64,000 bases of DNA from Streptomyces rimosus (GCF_008704655.1 NZ_CP023688.1:3720001-3784000); one strand, 5' to 3'. Positions 25,016-33,582 are shown, counted from the first letter of the stretch. Notes: generated by a model from the letters alone, not told the origin. Numbers and translations are program-made.

Positions 25016-26011
25016 ATGCAGAAGACTTCAGCGCGGCTGCTGGCCCTGCCTTCCCTGCTCCAGACGCGCCGGGACTGGCCGGGGGCGCTGCTGGCCGAGC
25101 GGCTGGACATCAGCGCGCGCACCGTACGCCGTGATGTCGACCGCTTGCGGGAACTCGGCTACCCCATTGCCTCGACCAAGGGACCCGACGGCGGTTACCG
25201 GCTCGGGCCCGGGTCGGAGCTGCCCCCGCTGCTGTTCGACGACGAGCAGGCCGTCGCGCTCGCCGTAGCGCTCCGGAACGCCACCACCACAGGGGTCGGG
25301 GTCGAGGAGGCCGCAGCGCGCGCTCTGCACACCGTCCGGCAGGTCATGCCCGCGCGCTTGCGCCACCGGATCGACACCCTTCAGGTCACCCCTGTCGAGC
25401 GGCCGACGGCGCGGCCGAACCCTCAGGTGGACAGTGGTGTGCTGATGGCGCTCAGCGCTGCGGTGCATGCACGGGAGGAGCTGCGGTTCGAGTACGCGCC
25501 GGTGTCGGTACCGGACGCGTCCGCGCCCCACCACCCCGTACGCCGCGTGCAGCCCCATCACCTCGTCACGTGGGGAGGCCGCTGGTACCTCGTCGCCTGG
25601 GATCTCGACCGGGCGGACTGGCGTACGTTCCGGGCGGACCGGATCGCGCCGCGTACTCCTACGGGGCCTCGCTTCACCCCGCGTGAACTGCCGGGAGGCG
25701 ATGTCGCCGCCTTCGTCACCGGGCGTTTCCAGGGCTCGGACGGGCCAGGTGGCCGGCCCTGCCGGGGCGAGGTGGTCCTGAAGCTGCCCGCCGGTGACGT
25801 ATCCCCGTACATCCGTGACGGTGTCGTGGAGGAACTGGGCCCGGACCGGTGCCGGCTGGTGTCGGAAGCCTGGTCGTGGGCCGCGCTGGCCGCCGACATC
25901 GGCAGGTTCGACGCGGATATCGAGGTGGTGGGGCCGGGTGAGCTGAGGGAGGCGTTCGGGCGGTTGGCCCGGCGGTACGCCGATGCCGCGGGCGACACGT
26001 CGGGAGGCTGA
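25016..26011 (+). CDS. WYL-domain (YafY-type) transcriptional regulator
   Basis: 331 residues. N-terminal DeoR-like winged helix (RLLALPSLLQTRRDWPGALLAERLDISARTVRRDVDRL in pieces), then EELRFEYAPVS and the WYL motif HHLVTWGGRWYLVAWDLDRADWRTFRADRI in pieces (near 175-215), and a WCX-type C-terminus (LVSEAWSWAALAADIGRFDADIEV). WYL domains bind nucleic acid or nucleotides and often respond to DNA damage. It is divergent from the HTH_42 protein, so the two may be linked. Confidence 0.93.
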   Translation: MQKTSARLLALPSLLQTRRDWPGALLAERLDISARTVRRDVDRLRELGYPIASTKGPDGGYRLGPGSELPPLLFDDEQAVALAVALRNATTTGVGVEEAAARALHTVRQVMPARLRHRIDTLQVTPVERPTARPNPQVDSGVLMALSAAVHAREELRFEYAPVSVPDASAPHHPVRRVQPHHLVTWGGRWYLVAWDLDRADWRTFRADRIAPRTPTGPRFTPRELPGGDVAAFVTGRFQGSDGPGGRPCRGEVVLKLPAGDVSPYIRDGVVEELGPDRCRLVSEAWSWAALAADIGRFDADIEVVGPGELREAFGRLARRYADAAGDTSGG

Positions 26012-26021
26012 GCCGAGCGGA

Positions 26022-26062
26022 GGCCCCTGCCCTTGCCCCCGCCCCGGATGATCTCAGGGGCC
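26022..26062 (+). terminator. inverted repeat after the WYL regulator
   Basis: GGCCCCTG at 26022-26029 and CAGGGGCC at 26055-26062, perfect 8-bp arms with a 25-base C-rich loop, starting 11 bases after the regulator stop. It could act as a terminator, but there is no U-run. Confidence 0.4.
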
Positions 26063-26115
26063 AACCAGGGTTCCCACGGATGCCGCCGGTCCGCGCGGCT
26101 TGCCACCATGGGCGC

Positions 26116-27591
26116 ATGAACGATGCCGCCCCCGCCGACAACACGACGGGCCCCGCCGGGGACGCGTCCGGCCCCGCGGGCACCCCGCCGGCCCCCGACG
26201 CCTCCCGCCCGGCGCCGCGGACGCACCCGCGCCGCAGCCGTCGGCACAAGGTGATCGCCGGCGTGTGCGGGGGCCTGGGCCGGCACTGGGACCTGGACCC
26301 GGTGATCTTCCGGATCGTGCTGGCCGTACTGGCGGCCTCCGGCGGCATCGGCCTGATCGTGTACGGCTTCGCCTGGCTGCTGATCCCGCAGGAGGGCGAG
26401 GACGAGAACGAGGGGCGCCGGCTGCTGTCCGGCCGGGTCGAGGGCACCGCGCTGACCGCCCTGCTGTTCGCGCTGGTCGGCTGCGGCTTCTTCCTGACCT
26501 CCCTCGCCAACCGCGGCGTGCTGGCCTTCACCGTCATGCTCGCGCTGGCGGTGGGCGGTTCGGCGTACTGGTCGCGGCAGCGCCGTACGGCCGGGACGGA
26601 CGGGCCCGGGGCGGCGGACCCGGCGTCCGCCCAGGCCGTCGCGGACGCGCCGCCCGAGACGATGGCGCCGCCCACCCGTAACGGCCCGTCCTGGTGGCGG
26701 GACCCGCTCTCCAAGGAAGGGACGGCCGGCGTGGGCTATCTGTGGGGGCCGGACGACGCCCCGTACACCCGCGAGCAGGCGTACGGCGCGGGCGGCAGGG
26801 CTTCGGGGGCGACGGCGTGGGGCGGTCCTGGGGGGCCGCGCGGCGCCGCCCCTGCCAAGCGGCGGCGGGCGGGACGGCCGATCGGCGGCTGGACGTTTCT
26901 GCTGGCAGTGATCGCGGCCATGGCTGCGGGGGGCGCGGCGGCCGAGCACCACAAGGCGTCCACCGTTCTCATCGCCGGCCTCTCCGCCGCGCTCGTGGTC
27001 TTCGGTCTCGGACTGGTGATCAGCGCCTGGTGGGGGCGGACCGGCGGCGGCACGGTCTTCATGGTGATCCTGACGTCCCTGCTGCTGGCGGGCGCCGCGG
27101 TGCTGCCGCCGAACGTCACCACCGACTGGCACAACCGCGTGTGGGTGCCGATGGACGCCGCTTCCGTACGCCCGAGCTACGACGTCGGTGCCGGGCGCGG
27201 GGAACTGGACCTGACCCACATCCCCTTCAAGAACGGGCAGACGGTACGGACGCAGGCCTCGGTCGGCGCCGGGCAGCTCCAGGTGACCGTGCCCGACGGC
27301 GTCACGGCGCGGCTGCACATCGACGTGAAGCTGGGCGACGTACGGCTGCCGGGTGAGTCGTCGAAGGACTTCCACTTCGGGACCGACCAGGAACAGACCG
27401 TCACCCTGCCGGCCACGGGGCTGAAGAAGGGCGAGAAGCCGCACGGCACCCTGGATCTCGACCTGAAGGTGGGGGCGGGCCAGGTGGCGGTGGAACGGGG
27501 GACTCCTGCGGAGGCTTCGCCTTCGCCGTCGTCGCCCCCGCCCCCGTCAACGCCGTCGCCGTCATCGCAGGACAAGGGAGAGCACCAGTGA
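26116..27591 (+). CDS. PspC-domain membrane protein with LiaF-like C-terminus
   Basis: 491 residues. After a Pro/Ala lead, a PspC domain (RRSRRHKVIAGVCGGLGRHWDLD ... AWLLIPQEGED, about 35-100), then several membrane helices (TALLFALVGCGFFLT, GVLAFTVMLALAVGG, FLLAVIAAMAAGGAAAE, MVILTSLLLAGAAVLP). The C-terminal beta-rich domain (GELDLTHIPFKNGQ, ASVGAGQLQVTVPDGVTARLHID in pieces) matches the LiaF-like cell-wall-active antibiotic response domain. LiaF inhibits LiaSR two-component systems. A kinase with a PspC sensor lies 6 kb to the left. GTGA couples it to the next gene. Confidence 0.88.
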   Translation: MNDAAPADNTTGPAGDASGPAGTPPAPDASRPAPRTHPRRSRRHKVIAGVCGGLGRHWDLDPVIFRIVLAVLAASGGIGLIVYGFAWLLIPQEGEDENEGRRLLSGRVEGTALTALLFALVGCGFFLTSLANRGVLAFTVMLALAVGGSAYWSRQRRTAGTDGPGAADPASAQAVADAPPETMAPPTRNGPSWWRDPLSKEGTAGVGYLWGPDDAPYTREQAYGAGGRASGATAWGGPGGPRGAAPAKRRRAGRPIGGWTFLLAVIAAMAAGGAAAEHHKASTVLIAGLSAALVVFGLGLVISAWWGRTGGGTVFMVILTSLLLAGAAVLPPNVTTDWHNRVWVPMDAASVRPSYDVGAGRGELDLTHIPFKNGQTVRTQASVGAGQLQVTVPDGVTARLHIDVKLGDVRLPGESSKDFHFGTDQEQTVTLPATGLKKGEKPHGTLDLDLKVGAGQVAVERGTPAEASPSPSSPPPPSTPSPSSQDKGEHQ

Positions 27592-27806
27592 AGCGCCACG
27601 CTTTCGAGCCCGCCCGGCTCATCACCGGCCTGACCGCGCTCGGCGTGGGAGGTGCCTACGCGTGCGAAGCGGCCGGGGTGGTGGACCTGCCGGGCGCGCT
27701 GCCCGTACTGGCCGTACCGGCGGGTCTGTGCCTGGCGGGTGTGACGGCGGCCGTCTGGAGCGTGGTCCGGCGGCAGTGCTCGAAGTCGTCCGCGCCACGG
27801 GGCTGA
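27588..27806 (+). CDS. small membrane protein coupled to the PspC/LiaF-like gene
   Basis: 72 residues. Two hydrophobic segments (LITGLTALGVGGAYACEAAG, VLAVPAGLCLAGVTAAVWSV), then a basic tail. It starts GTG at 27588 inside the previous stop (GTGA). The function is unknown; coupling suggests it serves the same complex. Confidence 0.7.
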   Translation: MKRHAFEPARLITGLTALGVGGAYACEAAGVVDLPGALPVLAVPAGLCLAGVTAAVWSVVRRQCSKSSAPRG

Positions 27807-27839
27807 GAATCGGGACCGGCGTGCCCTGGACCAGCGCCC

Positions 27840-28382
27840 CTATCCGAACAACTGCCGCCCCTGCCTACTGCGCCGTGCCTCCAGCGCCGCGTCCACGGAC
27901 AGCATCGGTGCCCCGGCGAGCACCAGCGGCAGCCATGCCATCAGGTAGGCCAGGTCGTTGCCGTAGTAGTACGGCTCGGTCGACCAGCTCACGGTGAGCC
28001 ACAGGCTCAGCGAGATCAGCGCGCCGCCAAGCGCGGCGACGCGCGCGAACAGCCCGGCCAGTGTGCCGATGCCGACCGCCAACTCCCCCGCCGCGATGGC
28101 GTACCCGAAACCCGCCGGATTCTTGAGCGCCAGGTCCACCAGCTGGGGCACGGCCGAGGTGTCCCGTACCTGCCGCATCAGCTCGCCGATCGAACCGGTG
28201 CCGCTCGCCGCGAAGAACGCCGGGTCGGTCAGCTTGTCCAGGCCCGCGTAGACGAAGGTGACGCCGAGGAAGATCCGCAGCGGCAGCAGCGCGTTGCGCG
28301 CCATCGCGCCGCGCGGCCCGCCGCCCCTGCCCGCTCCGGGCCCGACCGTCCCGGCACCGACCGCACGATCCGCGTGAGCCAT
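27840..28382 (-). CDS. DoxX family membrane protein
   Basis: 180 residues. After a Gly/Ala lead come four membrane helices with DoxX family motifs: PLRIFLGVTFVYAGLDKLTDPAFF, GFGYAIAAGELAVGIGTLAGLFARVAALGGALIS in pieces, and YYGNDLAYLMAWLPLVLAG. DoxX-like proteins act in membrane redox and detoxification; in mycobacteria DoxX joins superoxide dismutase. The ATG at 28382 was chosen as the start nearest the conserved region with coding character. It probably shares a transcript with the gene to its right. Confidence 0.88.
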   Translation of the reverse strand: MAHADRAVGAGTVGPGAGRGGGPRGAMARNALLPLRIFLGVTFVYAGLDKLTDPAFFAASGTGSIGELMRQVRDTSAVPQLVDLALKNPAGFGYAIAAGELAVGIGTLAGLFARVAALGGALISLSLWLTVSWSTEPYYYGNDLAYLMAWLPLVLAGAPMLSVDAALEARRSRQGRQLFG

Positions 28383-28540
28383 GGCATCCGCCTCTCCGTC
28401 GCCGCCGGACGCGGACGATTGTGCCCGCGCCGATGCGTTACGCAAGGGATACGGATGTCCTCGGGCGGGGCGTTCAGTACGGCCGCCCCGACGTGCCCCC
28501 CTCGGTCATTCCCGCGGCCCCCCGGTGGTCCGAGGGGTGA

Positions 28541-29935
28541 TCATTCCTGTACGTCGATCGTGTAGCTGTTCGTCTCCACGCCCGCCGCCGTGACGACCCG
28601 GACCTCCACCCGGCCCGGCTCCACGTCCGCCGGTACGGGCACGGTGAGCAGGCCGTCCGTCGGGTTCGCGAAGCCGCCGGCGACCGGCACGAGCGGCACG
28701 TGGACGTGCACCGGGCCGATCCGCACGACGGTGCGCGCCAGCAGGTCCGGGCCCTGCGCGCCCGCCGGTACGAAGCCGGTGCCGCGGATCTCGATGTCGT
28801 CGCCGGTACGGATCGGCGCGGCCAGGTCGCCCGGCTCCCGGGCCCGTACGACGGACAGGACCACCGGACGGCCGCCCTCCGCGTACTTGCCCGCCACGTA
28901 CATGAGCGCCCCGATGACCACGATCACGCCGAACGTCCACGGCAGGTCCGGCAGCCGGGACGGGTCGCGGGAAAGGCGCACCAGGGCGAAGGAGACGGCC
29001 GCGACGTTCAGCAGCAGGTACTGCGTGTCGGTGAGGCTCGCGCGCCCCGCGTCGTCCGTGAGCAGGTCGCCCGCGCGCGGCCGTTCCGCGCGCACCTTCT
29101 GGAGGCGGCGCCCCTGGACGCGTACGACGACCACCCGGCGGACGAGCACCGCCACCGCGCAGGTGATCGCCAGTACGGCGAGAAGCCCGGCGCCGTACGG
29201 AAGTTGGAGCCCGTCGATGTGTGCGGCGCGGGCGTCCGCGTCCGTCACCACGGCCAGCTGGACGGCCTGTACGAGGACGGCGTACGCGACGAGCAGCAGC
29301 CAGCCCGCGGCCACCGTGCGCGAGGTCGAGAGCCGGTTGTCCTCGCCGACCAGCGGTGCGAGCAGGCCGCCGCGACCGCGGTGGCGCCACGCCGCGCCGG
29401 TCAGGGCGAGCGTGAGGACCACCGCGGCGACCAGGCCCGCCGTACGCTGCACCGTCCAGCCGGTGCCGATCGCGGTCAGGGCCTGGACGAGCAGGAGTAC
29501 GCCCAGGCCGCACCACATCACCAGCAGCGAGCGCCGCCACACGGCGTCCAGCCAGGCCGCGCCCTCGGCGGCGGCGCGCTCGGCGACCGTACGGGCCGAG
29601 AGGGCCAGTTCGTCCGAGACCCACTGCCGCGCGGCGCCCGCCGAGTGCGCGAGCGCGGCCGGTACGCCGCGGCCTGCGGCGTACTCCTCGCGCAGCGCCA
29701 CGAACGCGGCAACCGCCCGGCGATGCCCCTCGCGCGCGCCGCGCGGGCACTTCCCGCACGTGCAGTCGCCGCCCCCACCGGGCTCCCCGGGCACCGGCCC
29801 TCCGGCCGCCCGGAACCCTTCGGTCCCTCCCGCCCCCGAGCTCCCTCCGGGCGTTCCGGACGCTCCCGCCGCCCCGCCCGCTGTCTCCACCGACACGTCC
29901 GCTCCGCCCCGACCACCAGTCGTCGTCAACTTCAC
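28541..29935 (-). CDS. hypothetical membrane protein with a Cys motif and C-terminal beta domain
   Basis: 464 residues, unrecognised. A Gly/Ala-rich lead ends in DCTCGKCPRG (three Cys). Then comes a soluble helical part (about 70-125), two membrane helices (about 130-185), a basic loop, two more (about 205-270), another pair (about 310-365) and an outside C-terminal beta-rich domain (SVVRAREPGDLAAPIRTGDD ... EVRVVTAAGVETNSYTIDV). The C-terminus resembles an IPT/TIG-like or Ig-like fold (inference). Starts: GTG 29935, or GTG 29896 with GGAG upstream. Confidence 0.6.
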   Translation of the reverse strand: MKLTTTGGRGGADVSVETAGGAAGASGTPGGSSGAGGTEGFRAAGGPVPGEPGGGGDCTCGKCPRGAREGHRRAVAAFVALREEYAAGRGVPAALAHSAGAARQWVSDELALSARTVAERAAAEGAAWLDAVWRRSLLVMWCGLGVLLLVQALTAIGTGWTVQRTAGLVAAVVLTLALTGAAWRHRGRGGLLAPLVGEDNRLSTSRTVAAGWLLLVAYAVLVQAVQLAVVTDADARAAHIDGLQLPYGAGLLAVLAITCAVAVLVRRVVVVRVQGRRLQKVRAERPRAGDLLTDDAGRASLTDTQYLLLNVAAVSFALVRLSRDPSRLPDLPWTFGVIVVIGALMYVAGKYAEGGRPVVLSVVRAREPGDLAAPIRTGDDIEIRGTGFVPAGAQGPDLLARTVVRIGPVHVHVPLVPVAGGFANPTDGLLTVPVPADVEPGRVEVRVVTAAGVETNSYTIDVQE

Positions 29936-30079
29936 CTTACTGAGCAGGAATTGTGCCGTACGGGGAGCGAGCGGGAAGCCGTGCGCCAGGGTTTACGGGC
30001 GGTGACGAGGGGGCGCTGTGTTGACGTCGGGGTGCGGGTGGGGTCGATATCCGAGGGGGCGGGGCAGGGGGTCGGGGCC

Positions 30080-30874
30080 TCAGTCGAACAGGTCCGGTTC
30101 GCTGCGGGTGATCTGCTGGTACAGGGGCTGGTAGTTGATCCACGCGACCAGGTCGTTGCCCAGCTGATCCCGGGTGTGCACGGCGTTCTCGTGGTCGATC
30201 AGTACGGGCTTGCCGGCGGCGCGCGCGGTCAGCTGCACCTGGCAGGAACGTTCCATCGTGATGAACCACCAGGCCGCCGCGTCCACCGAGTCGCCGACCG
30301 TCAACAGGCCGTGGTTGCGCAGGATCACGGCCTTGTGCGGCCCGAGCGCGGCCGCGATGCGCCGCCCCTCCTCCTCGTCCACGACGACCCCGGTGTATGC
30401 GTCGTAGAGGGCATGATCTTCGTAGAAGGCGCAGACGTCCTGGGTGATCGGGTCCAGCAACTCGCCGAGGGTGGAGAGGGCGCGGCCGTACACGGAGTGG
30501 CTGTGCGCGGCGGCGATCACGTCCGGGCGGGCCTGGTGGACCTGCGAATGGATCGCGAACGCCGCCTGGTTGACGTGGAAGCGGCCCTCGACGACCTTGC
30601 CCTCGTGGTTGACGAGGATCAGGTCACCGACCGTGATGTGCTTGAACGACATCCCGAAAGGATTCACCCAGAAGCAGTCGGTGAACTCCGGATCTCGCGC
30701 GGTGATGTGCCCCGCCACCCCCTCCTCGAACCCGAACCGCCCGAAGAGACGCAGCGCCACCGCGAGACGCTCCTTACGGTGGCGCCGCTCCTCCTCGACG
30801 GTGGCGTGCTGCGGCGGCATGGCGAAACGGAGCTGGTCGGTGGGTATGGGGGTGGGCGGGGTGGGGTGGGGCAT
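30080..30874 (-). CDS. class II aldolase/adducin family protein
   Basis: 264 residues. Family signature: RFGFEEGVAGHITARDP near the N-terminus, metal-binding His pair in AAHSHSVYGRAL, and a further His in ILRNHGLLTVGDSVDAAAWW. These are zinc aldolases or epimerases of sugar phosphates; the adducin-like branch also includes uncharacterised Streptomyces members. Start ATG 30874 with GAGGAGG eight bases before. Its leader has a 5-base tandem repeat (30908-30936). The neighbouring tartronate semialdehyde reductase suggests a link to C3/C4 acid metabolism, but this is weak. Confidence 0.92.
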   Translation of the reverse strand: MPHPTPPTPIPTDQLRFAMPPQHATVEEERRHRKERLAVALRLFGRFGFEEGVAGHITARDPEFTDCFWVNPFGMSFKHITVGDLILVNHEGKVVEGRFHVNQAAFAIHSQVHQARPDVIAAAHSHSVYGRALSTLGELLDPITQDVCAFYEDHALYDAYTGVVVDEEEGRRIAAALGPHKAVILRNHGLLTVGDSVDAAAWWFITMERSCQVQLTARAAGKPVLIDHENAVHTRDQLGNDLVAWINYQPLYQQITRSEPDLFD

Positions 30875-30907
30875 GGGCTTCCTCCTCGCGCTTGGGGCTT
30901 TGCTTCG

Positions 30908-30936
30908 CTCGGCTCGGCTTGGCTTGGCTTGGCTTG
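30908..30936. repeat. 5-bp tandem repeat upstream of the aldolase gene
   Basis: CGGCT CGGCT TGGCT TGGCT TGGCT TG: a pentamer repeat in the leader or promoter of the minus-strand aldolase gene, 34 bases before its start. Copy-number change could alter leader length. Confidence 0.7.
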
Positions 30937-31019
30937 AAGCGGAAGCTACCTGTGGGTAGTTGCAGTGACCAGGGGTATGGCAGCAGTTCCGGGTCACCGG
31001 TCCGGGGCGCCGATCCGAG

Positions 31020-31376
31020 TCACCGATCGCGATATGTGATCATCCGGTGCGGATCGATCCGGGCCCAGGAGTGGGCGCTCCTGCGGCTCTCCCACGCCTC
31101 GCGCCCGTACGCGCCGATCAGGAAGGACTCCAGCCCGCGGTCCTCCGCAGGAAAGACCTCCGCCGCCCGGCCGTGCACCGTGATCTGCAACCGCTCGCCG
31201 TCGGATGTCGTCGTGGCCAGGGCCATGACGCGCAGGGTCCCCATCTCGGCTACGACACCCTCGGCGTCCAGACGGCGCTCGGCCGCGATGACGGAACGGA
31301 GGTACGGGCCCGCCGCGGCGTACGAGTCGTCGAGCAGGCGTTGCAGTCGCTTCATGTCTTCGGGCGTCTCATGCAT
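31020..31376 (-). CDS. pyridoxamine 5'-phosphate oxidase-like (split-barrel) protein
   Basis: 118 residues, short for the family. It contains helix DMKRLQRLLDDSYAAAGPYLRS then GVVAEMGTLRVMALATTTSDGERL, which matches the FMN-binding split barrel of pyridoxamine-oxidase-like proteins; the end SAHSWARIDPHRMITYRD matches their C-terminal strand. The ATG at 31376 begins MHETPEDMKR. F420-binding or FMN-binding cannot be decided. Orientation fits one transcript with its minus-strand neighbours. Confidence 0.75.
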   Translation of the reverse strand: MHETPEDMKRLQRLLDDSYAAAGPYLRSVIAAERRLDAEGVVAEMGTLRVMALATTTSDGERLQITVHGRAAEVFPAEDRGLESFLIGAYGREAWESRRSAHSWARIDPHRMITYRDR

Positions 31377-31428
31377 GGCAACACCCTGCCAGGCGCCGAT
31401 CAACACCTCTGGGCCAACACCTGTGCCG

Positions 31429-32328
31429 CTACGCGGACTTGTCCTCCCCCACCGCAACCCCACTCAGCCGCTGTACGCCGCGCAGCAGTGCCGAGTGGTC
31501 CAGGGCGCCGTCGCCGCAGGCCACGGCCGAGGCGACGAGCTCGGCCGCGGCGGCGCCCACGGGGATCGTGGCGCCGACGGTGCGGGCCGCTTCGGTGACG
31601 ATGCCCATGTCCTTGTGGTGCAGCTCCAGCTTGAAGCCCGGCTCGAATTCCCGGTCGAGGAAGTTGGCCTTCTTACGGGTGAGCACGGCCGAACCCGCCA
31701 GGCCGCCGTTGAGGACATCGAGGGCGGCGGCGAGATCGACGCCCGACTTCTCCAGGAAAACGACGGCCTCGGCGCACGCTTGGAGGTTCACGGCGACGAT
31801 GAGCTGGTTGGCGGCCTTGACGGTCTGTCCGGCGCCGTGCGGACCGCACCGCACGATGGTGGTGCCCAGGGCTTCCAGGACCGGCCGGGCGGCGTCGAAG
31901 TCCTCCTGCTCCCCGCCCACCATGATCGAGAGCACGCCCTCGACGGCCCCCGCCTCACCGCCGGAGACCGGCGCGTCCAGCACGCGGACGCCCTTCTCGG
32001 CCGCGGCGGCGGCCAGCTCGACGGAGGTCCGCGGGGTGATCGAGGACATGTCGATCAGCAGGGTGCCGGGGCGGGCGTTCTCCAGGATGCCGTCGGGCCC
32101 GTACGCGACCGCCTCGACCTGCGGGGACGCGGGCACCATGGTGATGACCACCTCGGCGTCCCGCACCGCCTCGGCGATCGTCGCCGCTTCCGCCCCACCG
32201 GCCGCCACCAGCGCTTCCGCCCGCCCGGGGCTGCGGTTCCAGCCGGTCACCGTGTGACCGGCCTGGGCGAGGTTGACGGCCATCGGGCTGCCCATGATGC
32301 CGAGGCCGATGAAGGCGATGGTGCTCAT
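31429..32328 (-). CDS. garR: tartronate semialdehyde reductase (2-hydroxy-3-oxopropionate reductase)
   Basis: 299 residues of the beta-hydroxyacid dehydrogenase family. NAD(P) motif IAFIGLGIMGSPMAVNL at the N-terminus, substrate loop APVSGGEAGAVEG near 125, catalytic Lys in GAGQTVKAANQLIVA near 170. GarR/GlxR reduces tartronate semialdehyde to glycerate in glyoxylate use. Start ATG 32328. A large palindrome in the promoter suggests IclR-type control, which fits glyoxylate/allantoin genes. Confidence 0.9.
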   Translation of the reverse strand: MSTIAFIGLGIMGSPMAVNLAQAGHTVTGWNRSPGRAEALVAAGGAEAATIAEAVRDAEVVITMVPASPQVEAVAYGPDGILENARPGTLLIDMSSITPRTSVELAAAAAEKGVRVLDAPVSGGEAGAVEGVLSIMVGGEQEDFDAARPVLEALGTTIVRCGPHGAGQTVKAANQLIVAVNLQACAEAVVFLEKSGVDLAAALDVLNGGLAGSAVLTRKKANFLDREFEPGFKLELHHKDMGIVTEAARTVGATIPVGAAAAELVASAVACGDGALDHSALLRGVQRLSGVAVGEDKSA

Positions 32329-32349
32329 TGCGCAACGCTCCTCGTTCGT

Positions 32350-32385
32350 TTCCGTATGGCGGATTCTTTACACCGCTATACGGAA
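32350..32385. promoter_or_regulatory. palindrome upstream of garR, candidate IclR-type operator
   Basis: TTCCGTATGGCGGA at 32350-32363 and ACCGCTATACGGAA at 32372-32385 are inverted copies (12 of 14 bases match) with an 8-base spacer, 22 bases upstream of the garR start. Glyoxylate-pathway genes in Streptomyces are under IclR-type repressors; matching this site to AllR or another member is inference. Confidence 0.6.
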
Positions 32386-32420
32386 CTCATCATGGGAGGG
32401 TTGTCAGCGCGCGTCAACGT

Positions 32421-33008
32421 TCACAGGCGGTCGATCTCGGTGAGGTCGATGGAGATGCCGAAGGGGACGTCGAGCTCCAGCTGCTCGCGGAAGGTGCCGA
32501 CGGGGTGGTAGGTGCGCGTCGCCGGGTCGAGCCCGAACGCGTGCACCACCGGGTACATGCCCGGCCCGTCGTTCTCCACGCGCCAGAAGTGCGGGATGCC
32601 CGCGTCGGCGTACTTACGGGGCTTGGTGTCACGGTCCAGCGCCTGGGACTGCGGAAGGACGACCTCCACGGCGAGCAGCACATCACGTGCGTGAAAACTC
32701 AGCTGGTCCCGGCTGCGTGCGGCCGCCGCCTGGACGATCACGAGGTCCGGCTCGGGGGCGTTCCGCTTGTCGATCACCACCGTCATCCGGCACCGCGCCG
32801 TCAGCCCGGGCGGGGCGGTGCGGCACAGCCCCGCCCGCAGCAGATCGATCACAAGGCTGTGGAAGGCGGTCTGCCGCCCCTGGGACAGCAGGCACCCGTC
32901 GATCAGCTCCACGTGCGCGGGGATGTCGGGCGGCGCCAGCAGGTCGTGGGTGGTGTAGCTGTCCGGGGCCCGCCGGGCTGGTGAGTGCCGTGGGGTGCTG
33001 GTGGTCAT
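32421..33008 (-). CDS. Uma2 family nuclease-like protein, copy 1
   Basis: 195 residues, DUF820/Uma2, a PD-(D/E)XK-like fold. Family motifs: HVELIDGCLLSQGRQTAFHSLV in pieces, PEPDLVIVQ, LLAVEVVLP, and RKYADAGIPHFWRVE. The usual catalytic Asp and Glu (in EPD and VEV) are present. The proteins are expanded in Streptomyces and have no established role. The ATG at 33008 overlaps the stop of copy 2 (ATGA on the minus strand), so it is translated after copy 2. Confidence 0.88.
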   Translation of the reverse strand: MTTSTPRHSPARRAPDSYTTHDLLAPPDIPAHVELIDGCLLSQGRQTAFHSLVIDLLRAGLCRTAPPGLTARCRMTVVIDKRNAPEPDLVIVQAAAARSRDQLSFHARDVLLAVEVVLPQSQALDRDTKPRKYADAGIPHFWRVENDGPGMYPVVHAFGLDPATRTYHPVGTFREQLELDVPFGISIDLTEIDRL

Positions 33009-33544
33009 CGGCGGTGGCCGATCGCCGTGAGGTCGATATCGATGGCGAAGGGCTCCGCGAGCTTGAGTCGGTTGCGGTGGATTCCCGTGCGGACGTAGGT
33101 CCTGGTCGCGGGGTCGAGTTCGTGGACGTACACCACCGGCAAGCCCTCGCTGCCCTCCTCGACCCGCCAGAAGTGCCGGATGCCGTGGGCGGCGTACATG
33201 CGAGTCGCCTCGCGGTCGCGGTCGGCGGTGTCCTCCGAGACGATCTCGATCACCAGCGTGACGTCCTGTGGGTCGAGGTGGGTCTGCTGCGCAGACATGT
33301 CCACCCCGGGCCGGGTCACCAGGACGTCGGGCTCCGGGTGGTTGCGCTTGTCCAGGGCTATGGCGAACTGGCGGAGGACGTCGGAGGCGGCGGGCGCCTG
33401 GGCCAGCAGGCACCACTCCAGGAGCCGTATGGCGCGCATGCGGAAGAGGGTCTGCGGGGGCCTCGGGACGCGGGTGCCGTCGAGGAGTTCGTGGCGGGTG
33501 GGTGGGTCGGGGTGGGGCTCGGCGAGTGGCACGGGTGTTCGCAT
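33005..33544 (-). CDS. Uma2 family nuclease-like protein, copy 2
   Basis: 179 residues, same family as the previous entry. Motifs HPEPDVLVTRP, VTLVIEIVSEDT, RMYAAHGIRHFWRVE. The N-terminal ELLDG element is present (RHELLDGTRVP) but the segment after it is altered. It starts ATG at 33544 and is the first gene of the coupled pair. Diverged copies side by side suggest a heterodimer or divided function (inference). Confidence 0.85.
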   Translation of the reverse strand: MRTPVPLAEPHPDPPTRHELLDGTRVPRPPQTLFRMRAIRLLEWCLLAQAPAASDVLRQFAIALDKRNHPEPDVLVTRPGVDMSAQQTHLDPQDVTLVIEIVSEDTADRDREATRMYAAHGIRHFWRVEEGSEGLPVVYVHELDPATRTYVRTGIHRNRLKLAEPFAIDIDLTAIGHRR

Positions 33545-33582
33545 GCCTCAGTGTTGCCCGTGCGGCCGGGGCGCCTACCCCG

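Noticed and set aside
32421..33544. Uma2 pair as a toxin-antitoxin or defence system
   Set aside because: Both belong to the same family and carry no partner features of known toxin-antitoxin or defence systems.
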